From Gammaproteobacteria bacterium (lineage in GTDB: Bacteria; Pseudomonadota; Gammaproteobacteria; Pseudomonadales; Pseudohongiellaceae): 64,000 bases of DNA. The notes beneath the pieces are model-generated. The model saw only the letters and a program-made list of their open reading frames with translations, did no database searches and was not told the DNA's origin. This document shows, piece after piece, positions 43,488 to 53,764 of the stretch. The stretch is taken from contig JAURWS010000052.1 in NCBI GenBank assembly GCA_030654835.1, positions 1 to 64,000 on the forward strand. The letters are read 5' to 3'. Every line of letters starts with the position of its first letter. Position 1 is the stretch's first letter. Position numbers and translations under genes: made by a program.

Positions 43488-45674
43488 TCAGCTCACCGCG
43501 TCAGGATTCAACTCGACAGCAATGGCTGATGCAGGGGGTGTCTCCACCGGCAGGCGCACGACGAAAGTAGTGCCGAGCCCGGGTTTGCTGATGAACTGAA
43601 TCGTCCCCTTGTGCTCCGTGATGATGCGATTGCAGATGGTCAGCCCCCAGCCTCTTCTTGCTGTCGCATTTCCGGCTGCGGTGACTTTGCCACTGAAATA
43701 AGGCTCCCAGATCTTCTCGCGCAACTCCGGCGCAATACCAACCCCTGTATCGCTAACCGCTACGACCACTTCATCACGCTCGGCACGTGAACGAATCCGC
43801 AGAGTTCCGGCATCCGGCATCGCCTCCAATCCATTCTTGATCAGATTGGAAAACAGCACCTGCATCTCACCGGGAATTCCCTGCACCGTCGGCAGATCGT
43901 GCTGCAAATCAAGCACCTTTTCATGACAGGTTTCGGGAGCCAGACGCAGACAACGCGCCAGCACCTGATTGATGTCGACCGATTGCACACGCTCGCTGTC
44001 GTCGACATCAGCATCGGTGAACGCCAGAGTTTCGTCTACAATCTCCGTCGCACGATCGACCTGAGCCTCGATGATTTCGCGATATTTCTCGGCACTTTCG
44101 GCATCACGGATACGCCCGGCACTCAGGCGAATGATATTCAGGGGCGTTCTGATCTCATGGTGCGCCTGACGGGTCGCGTGGGCGATGGCCCGGCTCTTTT
44201 CCGCACGCATCAATTCGATCTCTGCCTCATGCAGGCGTTTCTGGTTTTCGGCGTAGAGTTTCTCGAGTTTTTCAAAAGGAGTGAGACGATACAGAATTGC
44301 AGAGACATAGCCGCGCAAGCGCGTCAGGAATTGCCGGTCCTTTCTGGTGAACGGTTCCTGATTGCTGCGCTCCCCCAATATCAGCACCCCCTCCAGAATC
44401 TCCGGAGAGAAGCACGGGATCACCAGACACAACTCTGGGTGGGCATGCCCCAGCGTCTGGAAGCGCCGCTGCACGGCGGCACCGAACTCGTCGAGTCCGG
44501 CAAGCTCCACTCGCGCGCGGCACTCCTCAATGAAATGGTCGTCCACTCCCAACGTTGCAACGACTGTCGGGTCACGCCCCGCATCCTGTGCAGCGCTCGC
44601 CGCTGCTGCAATCCCCGACCCCAGAGAGGCGTACAGTTCATAGCCCTGTAACTGGTCCTCGTCACCGCGCACTGCCACCACGTAATGCGCCAGCTCCAAT
44701 TCGAAGGTGTTATCCAGCTCGTCGATCAATTGGCGAAAAATGTCGCGTCGATTTTTCTCCTGCTCCAGTGCGCCTGCCAGGCGATTGAGAATGTCCTCGG
44801 CGTCGTACCAGCCGTGCACAAATTTGCGCCGCACTGTTGTCACCAGCAGCAGCTCCAGAGGAGTCGCACCGAAGGCCCACACCACGCCGAGTACACAGAT
44901 CAGCATCAGGCTCAACGCAGGGCTGCTGAAAGAGCTCTGAAACGCCAGATACAGACTGGTCACGATCAGCGAAGCGACAATCAGCTTCGCAGTATTGCGC
45001 TGCACCACCATGCGAATGTCGAGCAGGTCATGCTTGCTGATCGCATAGGCAAAAAACAGCGAGGGAAATACCGACGCCAGGTGTCCGAACACCAGCAGAT
45101 CATAGTTGCCAAACAACACCAGAATCAGATCGAAGAAGATGCCCAGAAAGATGAACAACCCCAGACCAGTCAGCATGTAAGCCAAGCGGACTCTGTATTC
45201 GGGATAGCGCCGGTAACTGATGCACAGATTGATCACGGTGAGCGACCCCAGCAACACCAGATAGATCGAATAATACAGATACCCGGCACCGTCTATGTAG
45301 ACGATCGCACCCTCTTGCAACTCTGCACGAGAAACGACGTCACTGAACAGGATCAGCAGCGTGAACCCTGTTCCCGCCAGTGCATTGAGGCCATTGAGCC
45401 ACCTTCCCGACATTTTCCTGACGCCGGGATAGAAGAGACTGGTGTAAATGAAGCCGTTGGCAAACACGATGGCGCTCACCAGCTGCAGTTGCGAGACCGG
45501 ATTGATCGGCACCAGCGCCTGAAACTCATGCAACAACATGAAACAAAGTGCCCAGACAGCAACAGAGAGGTTGGTCATGAGATAAGTGAATGACAACCGT
45601 CCCGGATTCTGTCGCCAGGTGTATAACCCCAGCAGTACCAGCACGATGGCATTGGGCACAAAGATGTAGTTCAT
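43488..45674 (-). CDS. multi-TM histidine kinase with GAF domain
   Basis: The 728-residue protein has about eight membrane helices in the first 270 residues (histidine kinase N-terminal 7TM-like sensor), a GAF-like domain (about 300-455) and a coiled coil. HisKA follows with His506 in QAHHEIRTPLN, then a HATPase with NLIKNGLEAMPDAG, DTGVGI and RRGWGLTICNRI. There is no receiver. It starts 30 bases downstream of the GNAT-fold gene, so they form an operon. A small hydrophobic or membrane-borne signal is plausible for such a sensor, but the ligand is unknown. Confidence 0.8.
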   Translation of the reverse strand: MNYIFVPNAIVLVLLGLYTWRQNPGRLSFTYLMTNLSVAVWALCFMLLHEFQALVPINPVSQLQLVSAIVFANGFIYTSLFYPGVRKMSGRWLNGLNALAGTGFTLLILFSDVVSRAELQEGAIVYIDGAGYLYYSIYLVLLGSLTVINLCISYRRYPEYRVRLAYMLTGLGLFIFLGIFFDLILVLFGNYDLLVFGHLASVFPSLFFAYAISKHDLLDIRMVVQRNTAKLIVASLIVTSLYLAFQSSFSSPALSLMLICVLGVVWAFGATPLELLLVTTVRRKFVHGWYDAEDILNRLAGALEQEKNRRDIFRQLIDELDNTFELELAHYVVAVRGDEDQLQGYELYASLGSGIAAAASAAQDAGRDPTVVATLGVDDHFIEECRARVELAGLDEFGAAVQRRFQTLGHAHPELCLVIPCFSPEILEGVLILGERSNQEPFTRKDRQFLTRLRGYVSAILYRLTPFEKLEKLYAENQKRLHEAEIELMRAEKSRAIAHATRQAHHEIRTPLNIIRLSAGRIRDAESAEKYREIIEAQVDRATEIVDETLAFTDADVDDSERVQSVDINQVLARCLRLAPETCHEKVLDLQHDLPTVQGIPGEMQVLFSNLIKNGLEAMPDAGTLRIRSRAERDEVVVAVSDTGVGIAPELREKIWEPYFSGKVTAAGNATARRGWGLTICNRIITEHKGTIQFISKPGLGTTFVVRLPVETPPASAIAVELNPDAVS

Positions 45675-45704
45675 CGTTGCATCAACCGGATCGCAAGAGC
45701 GACC

Positions 45705-46616
45705 TCAGTTGCGGGCCTCCCCTTTGAGCAGGTACTTGTTGATGTTCTTGATCATGAAGTACTGGCTCTGCTTGCTGAATGAGGCATCGACGACGGCCTT
45801 CAGAGTATCCAACGAGCCCTTGACGCTGCCATACATCAGCAGCAGGTTGTTGGTGATAAAGAAATGCACCGGGGAGAAGCCTACGCCCAGCCCCCATTTG
45901 AAGGCCTTGCTGTAGACATTGGTCCACAGGAACGCCACATCATATCCCATCTTCACAGCCCTCTCAAAAAGCGGAATCGAGAGAAAAGGCGACACTTTCT
46001 GACGATGTTCCTTCAAGGCACCAAGCTCTTTGATGAACATGATGCGATCCTTTTTTACGACCTCGTCCATCCAGTACGTCGAAATTGCGAGACCTCCGCT
46101 CTTCTCCGCGTCGGACAATTCCCACGGCATGTCACGCTCCATGCTGAGCGCGCTCTTGTCCAGCAACAACACCCAGCAGAAGCCGATGATGTCCGCATCC
46201 TTGAACAAGAGGGACAACAGCGGTATCCGGTCCGGGTTCCATTGCAAGCTGTCCTTGATCTCACGCTTGGCCGAAGCCTCTGTCCAGCTTTCTCCCCAGC
46301 TCTCGTTGAAGACGGTCATGTAGCAACGCGCGAGAGCATCGAAAGTTGCTTCGGGAATACTCAACACTTCTTCACCGTAATAGGCTTTCAGCTCGTATTC
46401 CTCGCCCAGTTTATCGCGCACGGTGCGGTTCAGAACTGCCAGCTTAGTCTCGCCAGCGTCGACATCGGGGCCGGGCTCATGACGAGGCTCATGCAAGGGC
46501 TCACGAAGAGAACCTGGCAGCATACCTGGCAGCAGCTGAAAGTCGCCAAGCGGGTTGATGTGATGATTGGTTGTGGAAGAGGTTGTTGTGGTAGTGAGGG
46601 TTTTTCGCAGTTCCAT
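45705..46616 (-). CDS. GNAT-fold protein linked to a histidine kinase
   Basis: The 303-residue protein has a Thr/His/Pro-rich N-terminus (about 60 residues), then a GNAT-like fold: FDALARCYMTVFNESWGESWTEASAKREI, ADIIGFCWVLLLDKS, and IKELGALKEHRQKVSPFLSIPLFERAVKMGYDVAFLWTN cut over strands 4 and 5. The loop that binds acetyl-CoA pyrophosphate reads HRQKVSPF, lacking the usual R-x-x-G-x-G/A, so it may use another acyl donor or be a binder. AGGAG seven bases before the ATG fixes the start. It is the first gene of an operon with the multi-TM kinase. It could make or modify a ligand. Confidence 0.6.
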   Translation of the reverse strand: MELRKTLTTTTTSSTTNHHINPLGDFQLLPGMLPGSLREPLHEPRHEPGPDVDAGETKLAVLNRTVRDKLGEEYELKAYYGEEVLSIPEATFDALARCYMTVFNESWGESWTEASAKREIKDSLQWNPDRIPLLSLLFKDADIIGFCWVLLLDKSALSMERDMPWELSDAEKSGGLAISTYWMDEVVKKDRIMFIKELGALKEHRQKVSPFLSIPLFERAVKMGYDVAFLWTNVYSKAFKWGLGVGFSPVHFFITNNLLLMYGSVKGSLDTLKAVVDASFSKQSQYFMIKNINKYLLKGEARN

Positions 46617-46991
46617 GAAATTGCTCCTGAGCAGGCTGTCAAATTGACGATGAGTTTACGAACGAGTCGCAACACGGGCGGCTGCACAGGCAAGCAGGAG
46701 AGCCTGTTGGAAGTCAGTCAGTGAATGTCGCGATGGCGAGCACCTGACGCAGAAGGCACTGAGGTATCCGTCACCGGATCTGAATCAGGTTGAAGCGGAG
46801 TTGAAAAAAGGTTCAACCGAACCATCATAATACGATGGCATGACAAATGAGACAGTGTGATGACGAATGGGAGCAAGTGTCGCTCACTGAAATTCAGAAA
46901 ATACCTATATTTACAGGTTATTTTCAGATGAAAAATTTATTGCGGGAGGATTCATTCGATGGCAAGAGGGATTTTATTTTCAGAGCGCATT

Positions 46992-47037
46992 CATTTATTC
47001 CTACATTTATTCCTACATTTCCAACTTTTATTCCTGC
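46992..47037. repeat. 12-bp direct repeats CATTTATTCCTA
   Basis: Two exact head-to-tail copies (46992-47003 and 47004-47015) are followed by a related third unit ending TTTTATTCCTGCA. Tandem AT-rich units of this sort can serve as a protein binding region or be slippage-prone; no known binding site is recognised. Confidence 0.6.
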
Positions 47038-47065
47038 ACGAGCGGTCAAACTGACCGGCTCGTGC
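47036..47065. terminator. hairpin downstream of the TonB-dependent receptor
   Basis: GCACGAGCGGTCA pairs with TGACCGGCTCGTGC around a three-base loop, with one bulged G (13-bp stem). It lies 30 bases past the receptor stop on the minus strand. No T-tract follows on either strand, so it may be a factor-dependent or attenuator-type terminator. Confidence 0.45.
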
Positions 47066-47096
47066 TATCGCTATTCCGCTAAAACATGACGCAAGC

Positions 47097-49451
47097 TTAC
47101 CAATGGTAGCGAGCCTGCAATCCCCAGGAGCGCGGCTGTCCCATAATATCCACATAACTGCCGAGGGAATCATAAACCTTGCGCGGCGAGTAAACCTTGT
47201 CGAGCAGGTTCCTGCCCCATAACGAAATGCTCCAGCGCCCGTCCACGGGGCCCAGTGTCACAGTCCCATCCAGAAGTCCGTATCCATCGAGAGTGCTCAT
47301 CGCCTTGTCGACCTCTGAACTGAGGGTGCCAGAGAACTCACTGCGATAGTGCCAGGACAGCTGCGATTGCACGACAAAGCGGCTGGATACTGGATGTGTA
47401 TTCCCCAGCGCCAGTGATCCGCTCCAATGCGGAGCATAGGGACGTTCGCCGGCCGTGCTGACTTCCTGCTTGAGGATGTTGAGAGTTGTCCCGGCACCGC
47501 TGTCGATGCGGGCATCCAGATACCCCAGTGCCGCCTGTATGGACCAGTTCTCGACTGGCAGCCAGAGCAGATCGAGGTCGACACCGGAGTGCGTCCCGTC
47601 GCCCAGCGTCGTCAGCCGCTCCAGTACGATCGACGTGCCGCCACCGGCAGGGCCGGTCACCACATTGGCAAAGCCCTGCACGTCCCGGTAATCGTAATGG
47701 AACACCGCTGCATTCAGGCGCAGCCTGTCCTCCAGTGCCTGCGTCTTGATGCCAGTCTCGTAGGCCAGCACCGTCTCCTCTTTATAGGGTGCGAACTCGG
47801 CGCGATCGAAGATGAAACCGCCGAAGAAGCCACCCGCCTTGAAGCCACGGGAAACCGAGGCATATAGAAGAGTGTCGTCGGTATGCTGCCAGTTCAAGGC
47901 CATGCTCCCGGACCAGCGGCTGCCGAGCGCATAGTCGCCGTTCAGATCGCTGACCACGACGTCGTAGGGCGATGGAAATGCCGGCGCACGGACGCTGCCG
48001 TCACGATAGGTCTTCCACTCATTCGTGTAGCGCAACGAACCGTTGAGCGACCAACGCTCGCGCCAGGCGTAGTCGGCCAGTGCATAGACGGCGCGCGTAC
48101 GGGTGATCTGCTCGTAGTCCAGTTGACCGTGCACAAGGCCAACCGGGAGATTGTCCTGCAGGCGGAACTGGCGATCCTCGACGAACTCCTCGCGGCTGAG
48201 CACAGTGCCAACCTGCCAGCCCAGAGGGCCGCTGGCGGTAGATGCGAGTCGCAATTCCTGCGACGCGGAGCGGATGGCGCTCGCGGTGATCTGATGGCCA
48301 AGTTCGGCGGCGCTACCGTCATAGTCAAAGGCCAAGCCATAGTCGAAACGCTCGACATTGCTCACCGCCTGCAACTGCGGAGAGCCGATTGCGGACCAGT
48401 GGGTGTCTGCGGTAAACAACGCGGTCGCCCCGGCATGACTATTGTCGAGGCGATTCAGAGTGCTCGAGAGCGAGGTGGAACCGTCGCGCTTCTGCACGGA
48501 GGGAGATGGACTGGCAGCGCCTCCGGTGAGTGCCGCTACCAGCCCCGCATAGTTCAGGCACTGCCGGTCGTCGCGCTGTCCGGCGAGCGCAGCCGCACAG
48601 AAATCCGCGTCAGGCTCGTAAAGACCAACGGACCGCGCCAGGGGCAACTCGGAATTGTTCTCACCGCCATATAGCTTCAATTCCAGCCGACTGCGCTCGG
48701 AGGTTTGCAGCAGCCACCAGTTGCGCACGTCCCACAGGTCTTTTTCGCCATGCTTCTGCCCCGAGGGAAGGCTGGTCTGCCAGGCATCGTGGCTGCGATT
48801 GACACGCCCGGCGATGCGCACGGCGAGTGTGTCGCTCAGGGGTTGATTGGCGGCACCCTCCAGAAGACGTTCGTCCCAGCTGCCGACGCCGAGGTTGAGA
48901 TAGCCCTCCTGTTGCTGCAGACTCGCCCGCGTGGTGAGTTGTCTGACCACACCGCCGCTGGTGTTGCGGCCATACAGCCCGCCCTGCGGCCCCTTCAGAA
49001 TTTCGACTCGTTCGGTATCAAACAGGCCACTGCCACCCTGAACGGAAGAGCTCTGGTAGACCTCATCGACATAGACGGCTGCAGTCGGGGTGTTGTTGGC
49101 GTTGAAGTCCTGCAGACCGACACCGCGAATCACCCAGACCGGCATGCCCTGCCCACCGTAGTCATCAAACAACTCCACGTTGGGCAGACTGTCGGCGAGA
49201 TCAGGCAGGCTGCGGGACACCGAGCGCTGCAGCTGTTCACGGCCAAGCGCGGTCAGGCTGATGCCCACCCGCTGGCTGTTCTGGTCGCGCCGCGTGGCAC
49301 TGACGATCACTTCTTCGATTTGACGGCCCGGTGCGGAGACGTTAGAGCGCCCGGAGGGTTGCTGCGCCTGCAGATCGGCTCCGATCAGCAACAGCGTCAG
49401 AGGGAGCAGGCTGGGCCAGCGGAATGTCGGAAACAAGGTCTTTGATATCAT
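47097..49451 (-). CDS. TonB-dependent outer membrane receptor
   Basis: The 784-residue protein has a signal peptide (MISKTLFPTFRWPSLLPLTLLLIG, cleaved near AQA). The plug domain follows (residues about 45-170; EEVIVSATRRDQNSQRVGISLTALG, then QGGLYGRNTSGGVV), then the beta-barrel (GFKAGGFFGG, GVDLDLLWLP) ending in RSWGLQARYHW with the C-terminal aromatic residue. This plug/barrel style is common in the siderophore and carbohydrate/catechol receptor group. No transport genes adjoin it, so the ligand is not inferable. The TonB here (tonB3) is far away. The upstream ATG is discarded because the signal peptide starts here. Confidence 0.9.
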   Translation of the reverse strand: MISKTLFPTFRWPSLLPLTLLLIGADLQAQQPSGRSNVSAPGRQIEEVIVSATRRDQNSQRVGISLTALGREQLQRSVSRSLPDLADSLPNVELFDDYGGQGMPVWVIRGVGLQDFNANNTPTAAVYVDEVYQSSSVQGGSGLFDTERVEILKGPQGGLYGRNTSGGVVRQLTTRASLQQQEGYLNLGVGSWDERLLEGAANQPLSDTLAVRIAGRVNRSHDAWQTSLPSGQKHGEKDLWDVRNWWLLQTSERSRLELKLYGGENNSELPLARSVGLYEPDADFCAAALAGQRDDRQCLNYAGLVAALTGGAASPSPSVQKRDGSTSLSSTLNRLDNSHAGATALFTADTHWSAIGSPQLQAVSNVERFDYGLAFDYDGSAAELGHQITASAIRSASQELRLASTASGPLGWQVGTVLSREEFVEDRQFRLQDNLPVGLVHGQLDYEQITRTRAVYALADYAWRERWSLNGSLRYTNEWKTYRDGSVRAPAFPSPYDVVVSDLNGDYALGSRWSGSMALNWQHTDDTLLYASVSRGFKAGGFFGGFIFDRAEFAPYKEETVLAYETGIKTQALEDRLRLNAAVFHYDYRDVQGFANVVTGPAGGGTSIVLERLTTLGDGTHSGVDLDLLWLPVENWSIQAALGYLDARIDSGAGTTLNILKQEVSTAGERPYAPHWSGSLALGNTHPVSSRFVVQSQLSWHYRSEFSGTLSSEVDKAMSTLDGYGLLDGTVTLGPVDGRWSISLWGRNLLDKVYSPRKVYDSLGSYVDIMGQPRSWGLQARYHW

Positions 49452-49540
49452 TTTGCCACCATGGTTTTTGGCGGAAGATACCACACTAATTCCATTGAGG
49501 AGAGAGGGCGATACAAAGAGAGTGTTGTGCGAGGGAGAAT

Positions 49541-49566
49541 GACTGGATCAAAACTCTAATCCAGTC
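49541..49566. terminator. weak hairpin after parC
   Basis: GACTGGAT at 49541-49548 pairs with ATCCAGTC at 49559-49566 over a 10-base loop. It lies 13 bases after the parC stop on the minus strand. The T-run is missing, so terminator activity is uncertain. Confidence 0.35.
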
Positions 49567-49579
49567 GTACACAGTCATC

Positions 49580-51835
49580 CTACGCCTCGACCACTTCCAC
49601 CCTGTCCACGTTCTGGAAACCCCTTGGCAACTTGTTGCCACGGCGGCCACGCTCACCTCGGTAGTGCTCCAGATCGGCAGGTTTCATGCTCAGATGACGC
49701 TTGCCGGCGTGAATCGTCAGCACGTCGCTACGCGCCAGGACGCACAATGCGACCACGAACTCGAGCCGCTCACTGACGCGACCAGAAGCGATGCTGATGA
49801 TCTTGTTGCCCTTGCCTCTGGGCAGCTCCGGCAGCTCCGCGAGTGCGAACATCAGCAATCGCCCCTCGTTGGTGATTGCCACCACCAGGTCGTTGACATA
49901 GTCCTTGATCAGCAGTGGCGTCAGCACACGACTGCCCTCCGGCAACTTCAACACACTCTTGCCGGATTTGTTCTTGCTCTGCAGATCTGCCACTTTTGCG
50001 ACAAAACCATAACCAGCATCACTTGCCAATAACACCTGCTGAGTATCGTCGGCCATCAGCACGCCCTCGAAGGTGGCGCCCGACTCCGGCGCCAGTCTGC
50101 CGGTCAGCGGCTCGCCCTGCCCCCGTGCGGAAGGCAGCGTGTGCGAGGGCAGCGAATAGGTACGCCCCATCGAATCGATGAATATCGCATTCTGGTTGCT
50201 GCGCCCTTTTGCCGCGAATTTGAAACCATCGCCGGACTTGTACTGCAGCGTTTCCGGGTCGAGGTCGTGGCCCTTGCCAGCACGCGCCCAGCCACGCGTC
50301 GACAGCACGACCGTGACCGGCTCGGTGGACATCAGCTCCGTCTCGCTGAAGGCCTGCGCTTCGGTGCGATGCACCAATGGCGAACAGCGCGCGTCGCCGA
50401 AATCTTCGGCGTCCTGCGTGATCTCCTTGCGGATCAGTGTCTTCAGGCGTGCCGCCGAGCCAAGGATCTGCTCCAGACGTTCGCGCTCGGCATCCAGCTC
50501 CTTCTGTTCAGCGCGGATCTTCACTTCTTCCAGTTTGGCCAGGTGACGCAGTTTCAATTCGAGAATCGCTTCGGCCTGAATATCCGAGAGCCCGAAGCGC
50601 GCCATCAGCACCGGCTTGGGTTTGTCCTCGGTGCGGATGATGTGAATGACCTCGTCGATATTGAGGAACGCGGTCAGCAAACCTTCCAGAATATGCAGGC
50701 GCTGCAGAATGCGGTCGAGGCGGTTCTGCAGACGGCGACGCACCGTCACCGTGCGGAACTCCAGCCACTCCACCAGCAGCATCCGCAAGTCCTTGACCTG
50801 TGGGCGACCGTCGGTCCCGATCATGTTGAAGTTGACGCGGTAGGTGCGCTCCAGATCGGTGGTGGCAAACAGGTGCAACATCAGGGCGTCCGCATCGATA
50901 CGATTGGAGCGCGGTACGATGACGATGCGTGTCGGATTCTCGTGATCGGATTCATCGCGCAGGTCCACCACCATCGGCAGTTTTTTCTTCTGCATCTGCG
51001 CGGCAATCTGCTCCAGCACCTTGGCGCCGGAGACCTGATACGGCAGCGCGGTGATCACCACATCACCGCCTTCGCTGTGATACACCGCCCGCGCCTTGAT
51101 CGAGCCACGGCCGGTTTCATAGAGACTCTCGATATCGGCGCGCGGGGTAATGATCTCGGCGGCTGTCGGAAAATCCGGCCCTTTGATGTGCAACAACAAG
51201 TCGCTCAACGGTGCAGCCGGATTCTCCAGAAGATGAATGCAGGCGCTCGCCACCTCACGCAGGTTATGTGGAGGAATGTCGGTGGCCATGCCCACTGCAA
51301 TGCCACTGCCACCATTGAGCAACACGTTCGGCAAGCGCGCAGGCAGAATCTGCGGCTCTTCCAGAGTGCCATCGAAATTCAGCTTCCAATCCACCGTGCC
51401 CATGTCCAGCTCGGAGAGCAACAGGTCTGCGTACTTGCGGAGTTTGGATTCGGTGTAGCGCATCGCGGCGAAGGACTTGGGATCGTCCGGCGAGCCCCAG
51501 TTGCCCTGCCCGTCTACCAGTGGATAGCGGTAGCTGAAGGGCTGCGCCATCAGCACCATCGCCTCGTAGCAGGCCGAATCACCGTGCGGGTGGAACTTGC
51601 CGATCACGTCGCCGATGGTGCGCGCAGACTTCTTGAACTTGGCGCCGGACTTGAGGCCGAGCTCGGACATCGCGTAGACAATTCGGCGCTGCACGGGCTT
51701 GAGGCCATCGCCGATATGCGGCAGCGCGCGATCATTGATCACGTACATCGAATAATTCAGATAGGCCTGCTGCGAGTAGCTGCTCAGGGCGATCTGTTCG
51801 ACGCCGTCTTCGTTCACTGTAATGTTCTGGGTCAT
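49580..51835 (-). CDS. parC: DNA topoisomerase IV subunit A
   Basis: The 751-residue protein has the catalytic Tyr127 (MRYTES) and the quinolone-determining region [12 protein letters not shown], with Ser87 and Glu91 at the positions of E. coli ParC S80/E84, the susceptible residues. A GyrA-like C-terminal beta-pinwheel follows (residues about 510-740). It lies 15 bases downstream of parE, so the two subunits are cotranscribed. The enzyme decatenates daughter chromosomes. Confidence 0.95.
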   Translation of the reverse strand: MTQNITVNEDGVEQIALSSYSQQAYLNYSMYVINDRALPHIGDGLKPVQRRIVYAMSELGLKSGAKFKKSARTIGDVIGKFHPHGDSACYEAMVLMAQPFSYRYPLVDGQGNWGSPDDPKSFAAMRYTESKLRKYADLLLSELDMGTVDWKLNFDGTLEEPQILPARLPNVLLNGGSGIAVGMATDIPPHNLREVASACIHLLENPAAPLSDLLLHIKGPDFPTAAEIITPRADIESLYETGRGSIKARAVYHSEGGDVVITALPYQVSGAKVLEQIAAQMQKKKLPMVVDLRDESDHENPTRIVIVPRSNRIDADALMLHLFATTDLERTYRVNFNMIGTDGRPQVKDLRMLLVEWLEFRTVTVRRRLQNRLDRILQRLHILEGLLTAFLNIDEVIHIIRTEDKPKPVLMARFGLSDIQAEAILELKLRHLAKLEEVKIRAEQKELDAERERLEQILGSAARLKTLIRKEITQDAEDFGDARCSPLVHRTEAQAFSETELMSTEPVTVVLSTRGWARAGKGHDLDPETLQYKSGDGFKFAAKGRSNQNAIFIDSMGRTYSLPSHTLPSARGQGEPLTGRLAPESGATFEGVLMADDTQQVLLASDAGYGFVAKVADLQSKNKSGKSVLKLPEGSRVLTPLLIKDYVNDLVVAITNEGRLLMFALAELPELPRGKGNKIISIASGRVSERLEFVVALCVLARSDVLTIHAGKRHLSMKPADLEHYRGERGRRGNKLPRGFQNVDRVEVVEA

Positions 51836-51850
51836 GGTGTGCTTCTATTG

Positions 51851-53764
51851 TTATTCGGCCAGATCGGCCAGATTCCCACTCTCTTCGAGCCAGGTCTTGC
51901 GGTCGCCCGCGCGCTTCTTGGAGAGCAGCATGTCGAGCATCTCGTCAGTGTCGGCGGCGTGCTCCACGTCGTCCAGCGTCAGCTGCACGAGGCGCCGCGT
52001 GTCGCGGTTCATGGTGGTCTCGCGCAGCTGCAGCGGGTTCATCTCGCCGAGACCCTTGAAGCGCTGCACGTTGGGCTTGCCGCTCTTCTTCTCGGCGACC
52101 AGCCTGTCGAGGATGCCGTTTTTGTCCTGCTCGTCCAGCGCGTAGTAGACCTCTTTGCCCACATCGATGCGATACAACGGTGGCATGGCGACATAGATGT
52201 GGCCGGCACGCACCACGGGACGGAAGTGCCGCACGAACAACGCGCACAGCAGCGTGGCGATGTGCAGTCCGTCGGAGTCGGCATCGGCGAGGATGCAGAT
52301 CTTGCCGTAGCGCAAACCGCTGATGTCGTCGGAAGCAGGGTCGACGCCCAGTGCCACGGCGATGTCATGCACTTCTTGAGAGGCGAGAATCTCGCTGGAG
52401 TCTACCTCCCAGGTATTCAGAATCTTGCCGCGAAGAGGCATGATCGCCTGCGTCTCGCGGTCGCGGGCCTGCTTCGCGGAGCCGCCAGCAGAGTCCCCTT
52501 CCACCAGAAACAGCTCGCCTGCCATCACGTCCTGCGTGGAGCAATCGGCCAGCTTGCCGGGCAGTGCCGGGCCGGACGTCACTCGCTTGCGCTCGACCTT
52601 CTTGCTGGCTTTGAGACGGCTCTGGGCATTGCTGATGCACAGCTCGGCGATCAGTTCGGCCTCGGCCGTATGCTGGTTCAGCCACAGACTGAGAGAGTCC
52701 TTCACCACGCCTGAGATGAACACGGCGCATTGGCGTGAGGACAGGCGCTCCTTGGTCTGACCGGAGAATTGCGGATCGATGATCTTGGCCGACAACACAT
52801 AGCAGCAGCGCTCCCAGACATCCTCGGGCGTCAGCTTCAGCCCGCGCGGCAGCAAGTTGCGGAACTCGCAGAACTCGCGCAGTGCATCAAGCAGGCCAGT
52901 GCGCAGGCCGTTGACGTGGGTACCGCCCAGCGCTGTGGGGATCAGGTTGACGTAACTTTCAGCGGTGACTTCACCACCCTCGGGCAGCCACTGCACCGCC
53001 CACTCGACGGCCTCGTCGTTGCCCTGCATCAAACCGATGAAGGGCAGCTCGGGCAGTGTGGGCCAGCCGCGTGTGGAACTGGTCAGGTAGTCGGCGAGGC
53101 CATCCTCGTAATACCACTCTTCGGTCTGGCTCTTGTCATCACCCGCACTGTTGTCGATGAAGGTCACGCGCAGGCCGGAGCACAGCACCGCCTTGGCACG
53201 CAGCACGTGTCGCAACCGTGGCACCGAGAATTTGCTGGAGTCGAAATATTTTTCGTTGGGGAGAAAGCGCACGGTAGTGCCGGTCATGCGCTTGGGCGCT
53301 GTCCCCACAGGCGTCAGTTCAGACACTTTATCGCCATCGCGAAATTTCATCTGATAGACGACGCCATCGCGCCGCACGATCACCTCCAGTTGACTGGAGA
53401 GTGCGTTCACCACCGACACGCCCACACCGTGCAAACCGCCGGAATACTTGTAATTCTTGTTGGAGAATTTGCCGCCCGCATGCAGACGCGTGAGGATCAA
53501 TTCCACACCGCTGACTTTCTCCTCGGGATGCAGGTCCACGGGCATGCCACGACCATCGTCAGTCACCTCAACGAAGCCGTCTTTGTGCAGAGTCAGGGTG
53601 ATGTTTTTCGCGTGACCGGCGAGGGCCTCGTCGACGCTGTTGTCGATCACTTCCTGAGCGAGGTGGTTGGGCCGGCTGGTGTCCGTGTACATGCCGGGGC
53701 GTTTGCGCACCGGATCGAGGCCGGTGAGGACCTCGATGGCATCGGCATTATAGGAATTGCTCAT
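51851..53764 (-). CDS. parE: DNA topoisomerase IV subunit B
   Basis: The 637-residue protein has the GHKL ATPase fold (EVIDNSVDEALAG, DDGRGMP, GGLHGVGVSVVNAL) and TOPRIM motifs (EGDSAGGSAKQAR, DADSDG), the GyrB/ParE plan without the GyrB insert. Its ATG overlaps the yqiA stop (ATGA), so it is translationally coupled to yqiA, as in Enterobacteria. The ATP-hydrolysing partner of ParC. Confidence 0.95.
   Translation of the reverse strand: MSNSYNADAIEVLTGLDPVRKRPGMYTDTSRPNHLAQEVIDNSVDEALAGHAKNITLTLHKDGFVEVTDDGRGMPVDLHPEEKVSGVELILTRLHAGGKFSNKNYKYSGGLHGVGVSVVNALSSQLEVIVRRDGVVYQMKFRDGDKVSELTPVGTAPKRMTGTTVRFLPNEKYFDSSKFSVPRLRHVLRAKAVLCSGLRVTFIDNSAGDDKSQTEEWYYEDGLADYLTSSTRGWPTLPELPFIGLMQGNDEAVEWAVQWLPEGGEVTAESYVNLIPTALGGTHVNGLRTGLLDALREFCEFRNLLPRGLKLTPEDVWERCCYVLSAKIIDPQFSGQTKERLSSRQCAVFISGVVKDSLSLWLNQHTAEAELIAELCISNAQSRLKASKKVERKRVTSGPALPGKLADCSTQDVMAGELFLVEGDSAGGSAKQARDRETQAIMPLRGKILNTWEVDSSEILASQEVHDIAVALGVDPASDDISGLRYGKICILADADSDGLHIATLLCALFVRHFRPVVRAGHIYVAMPPLYRIDVGKEVYYALDEQDKNGILDRLVAEKKSGKPNVQRFKGLGEMNPLQLRETTMNRDTRRLVQLTLDDVEHAADTDEMLDMLLSKKRAGDRKTWLEESGNLADLAE

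Larger units (their letters stand above)
46617..47096. other. 480-bp intergenic region, AT-rich, without a recognised gene
   Basis: It holds the upstream region of the GNAT-kinase operon and the downstream region of the TonB-dependent receptor. I see a GGTTCAACCGAACC palindrome near 46810, an AT-rich stretch from about 46880 to 47035 and direct repeats. No known gene is supported. An 80-codon open frame on the plus strand (46847-47089) has no ribosome site and a repetitive end and is not accepted. Confidence 0.6.

Noticed and set aside
45705-46616. Direct naming of the GNAT-fold protein as a LuxI-type synthase
   Set aside because: The conserved Arg/Glu/Asp residues of LuxI were not identified and the acyl-CoA loop is atypical; only the fold is suggested.
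46847-47089. An 80-codon open frame with repeated FIPTF residues on the plus strand
   Set aside because: It has no ribosome site and its end is formed by the 12-bp DNA repeats and a hairpin.
50141-52714. An 857-codon open frame on the plus strand opposite parC/parE
   Set aside because: It is antisense to strongly conserved topoisomerase genes, with no recognisable motifs. It is a shadow of high-GC codon use.
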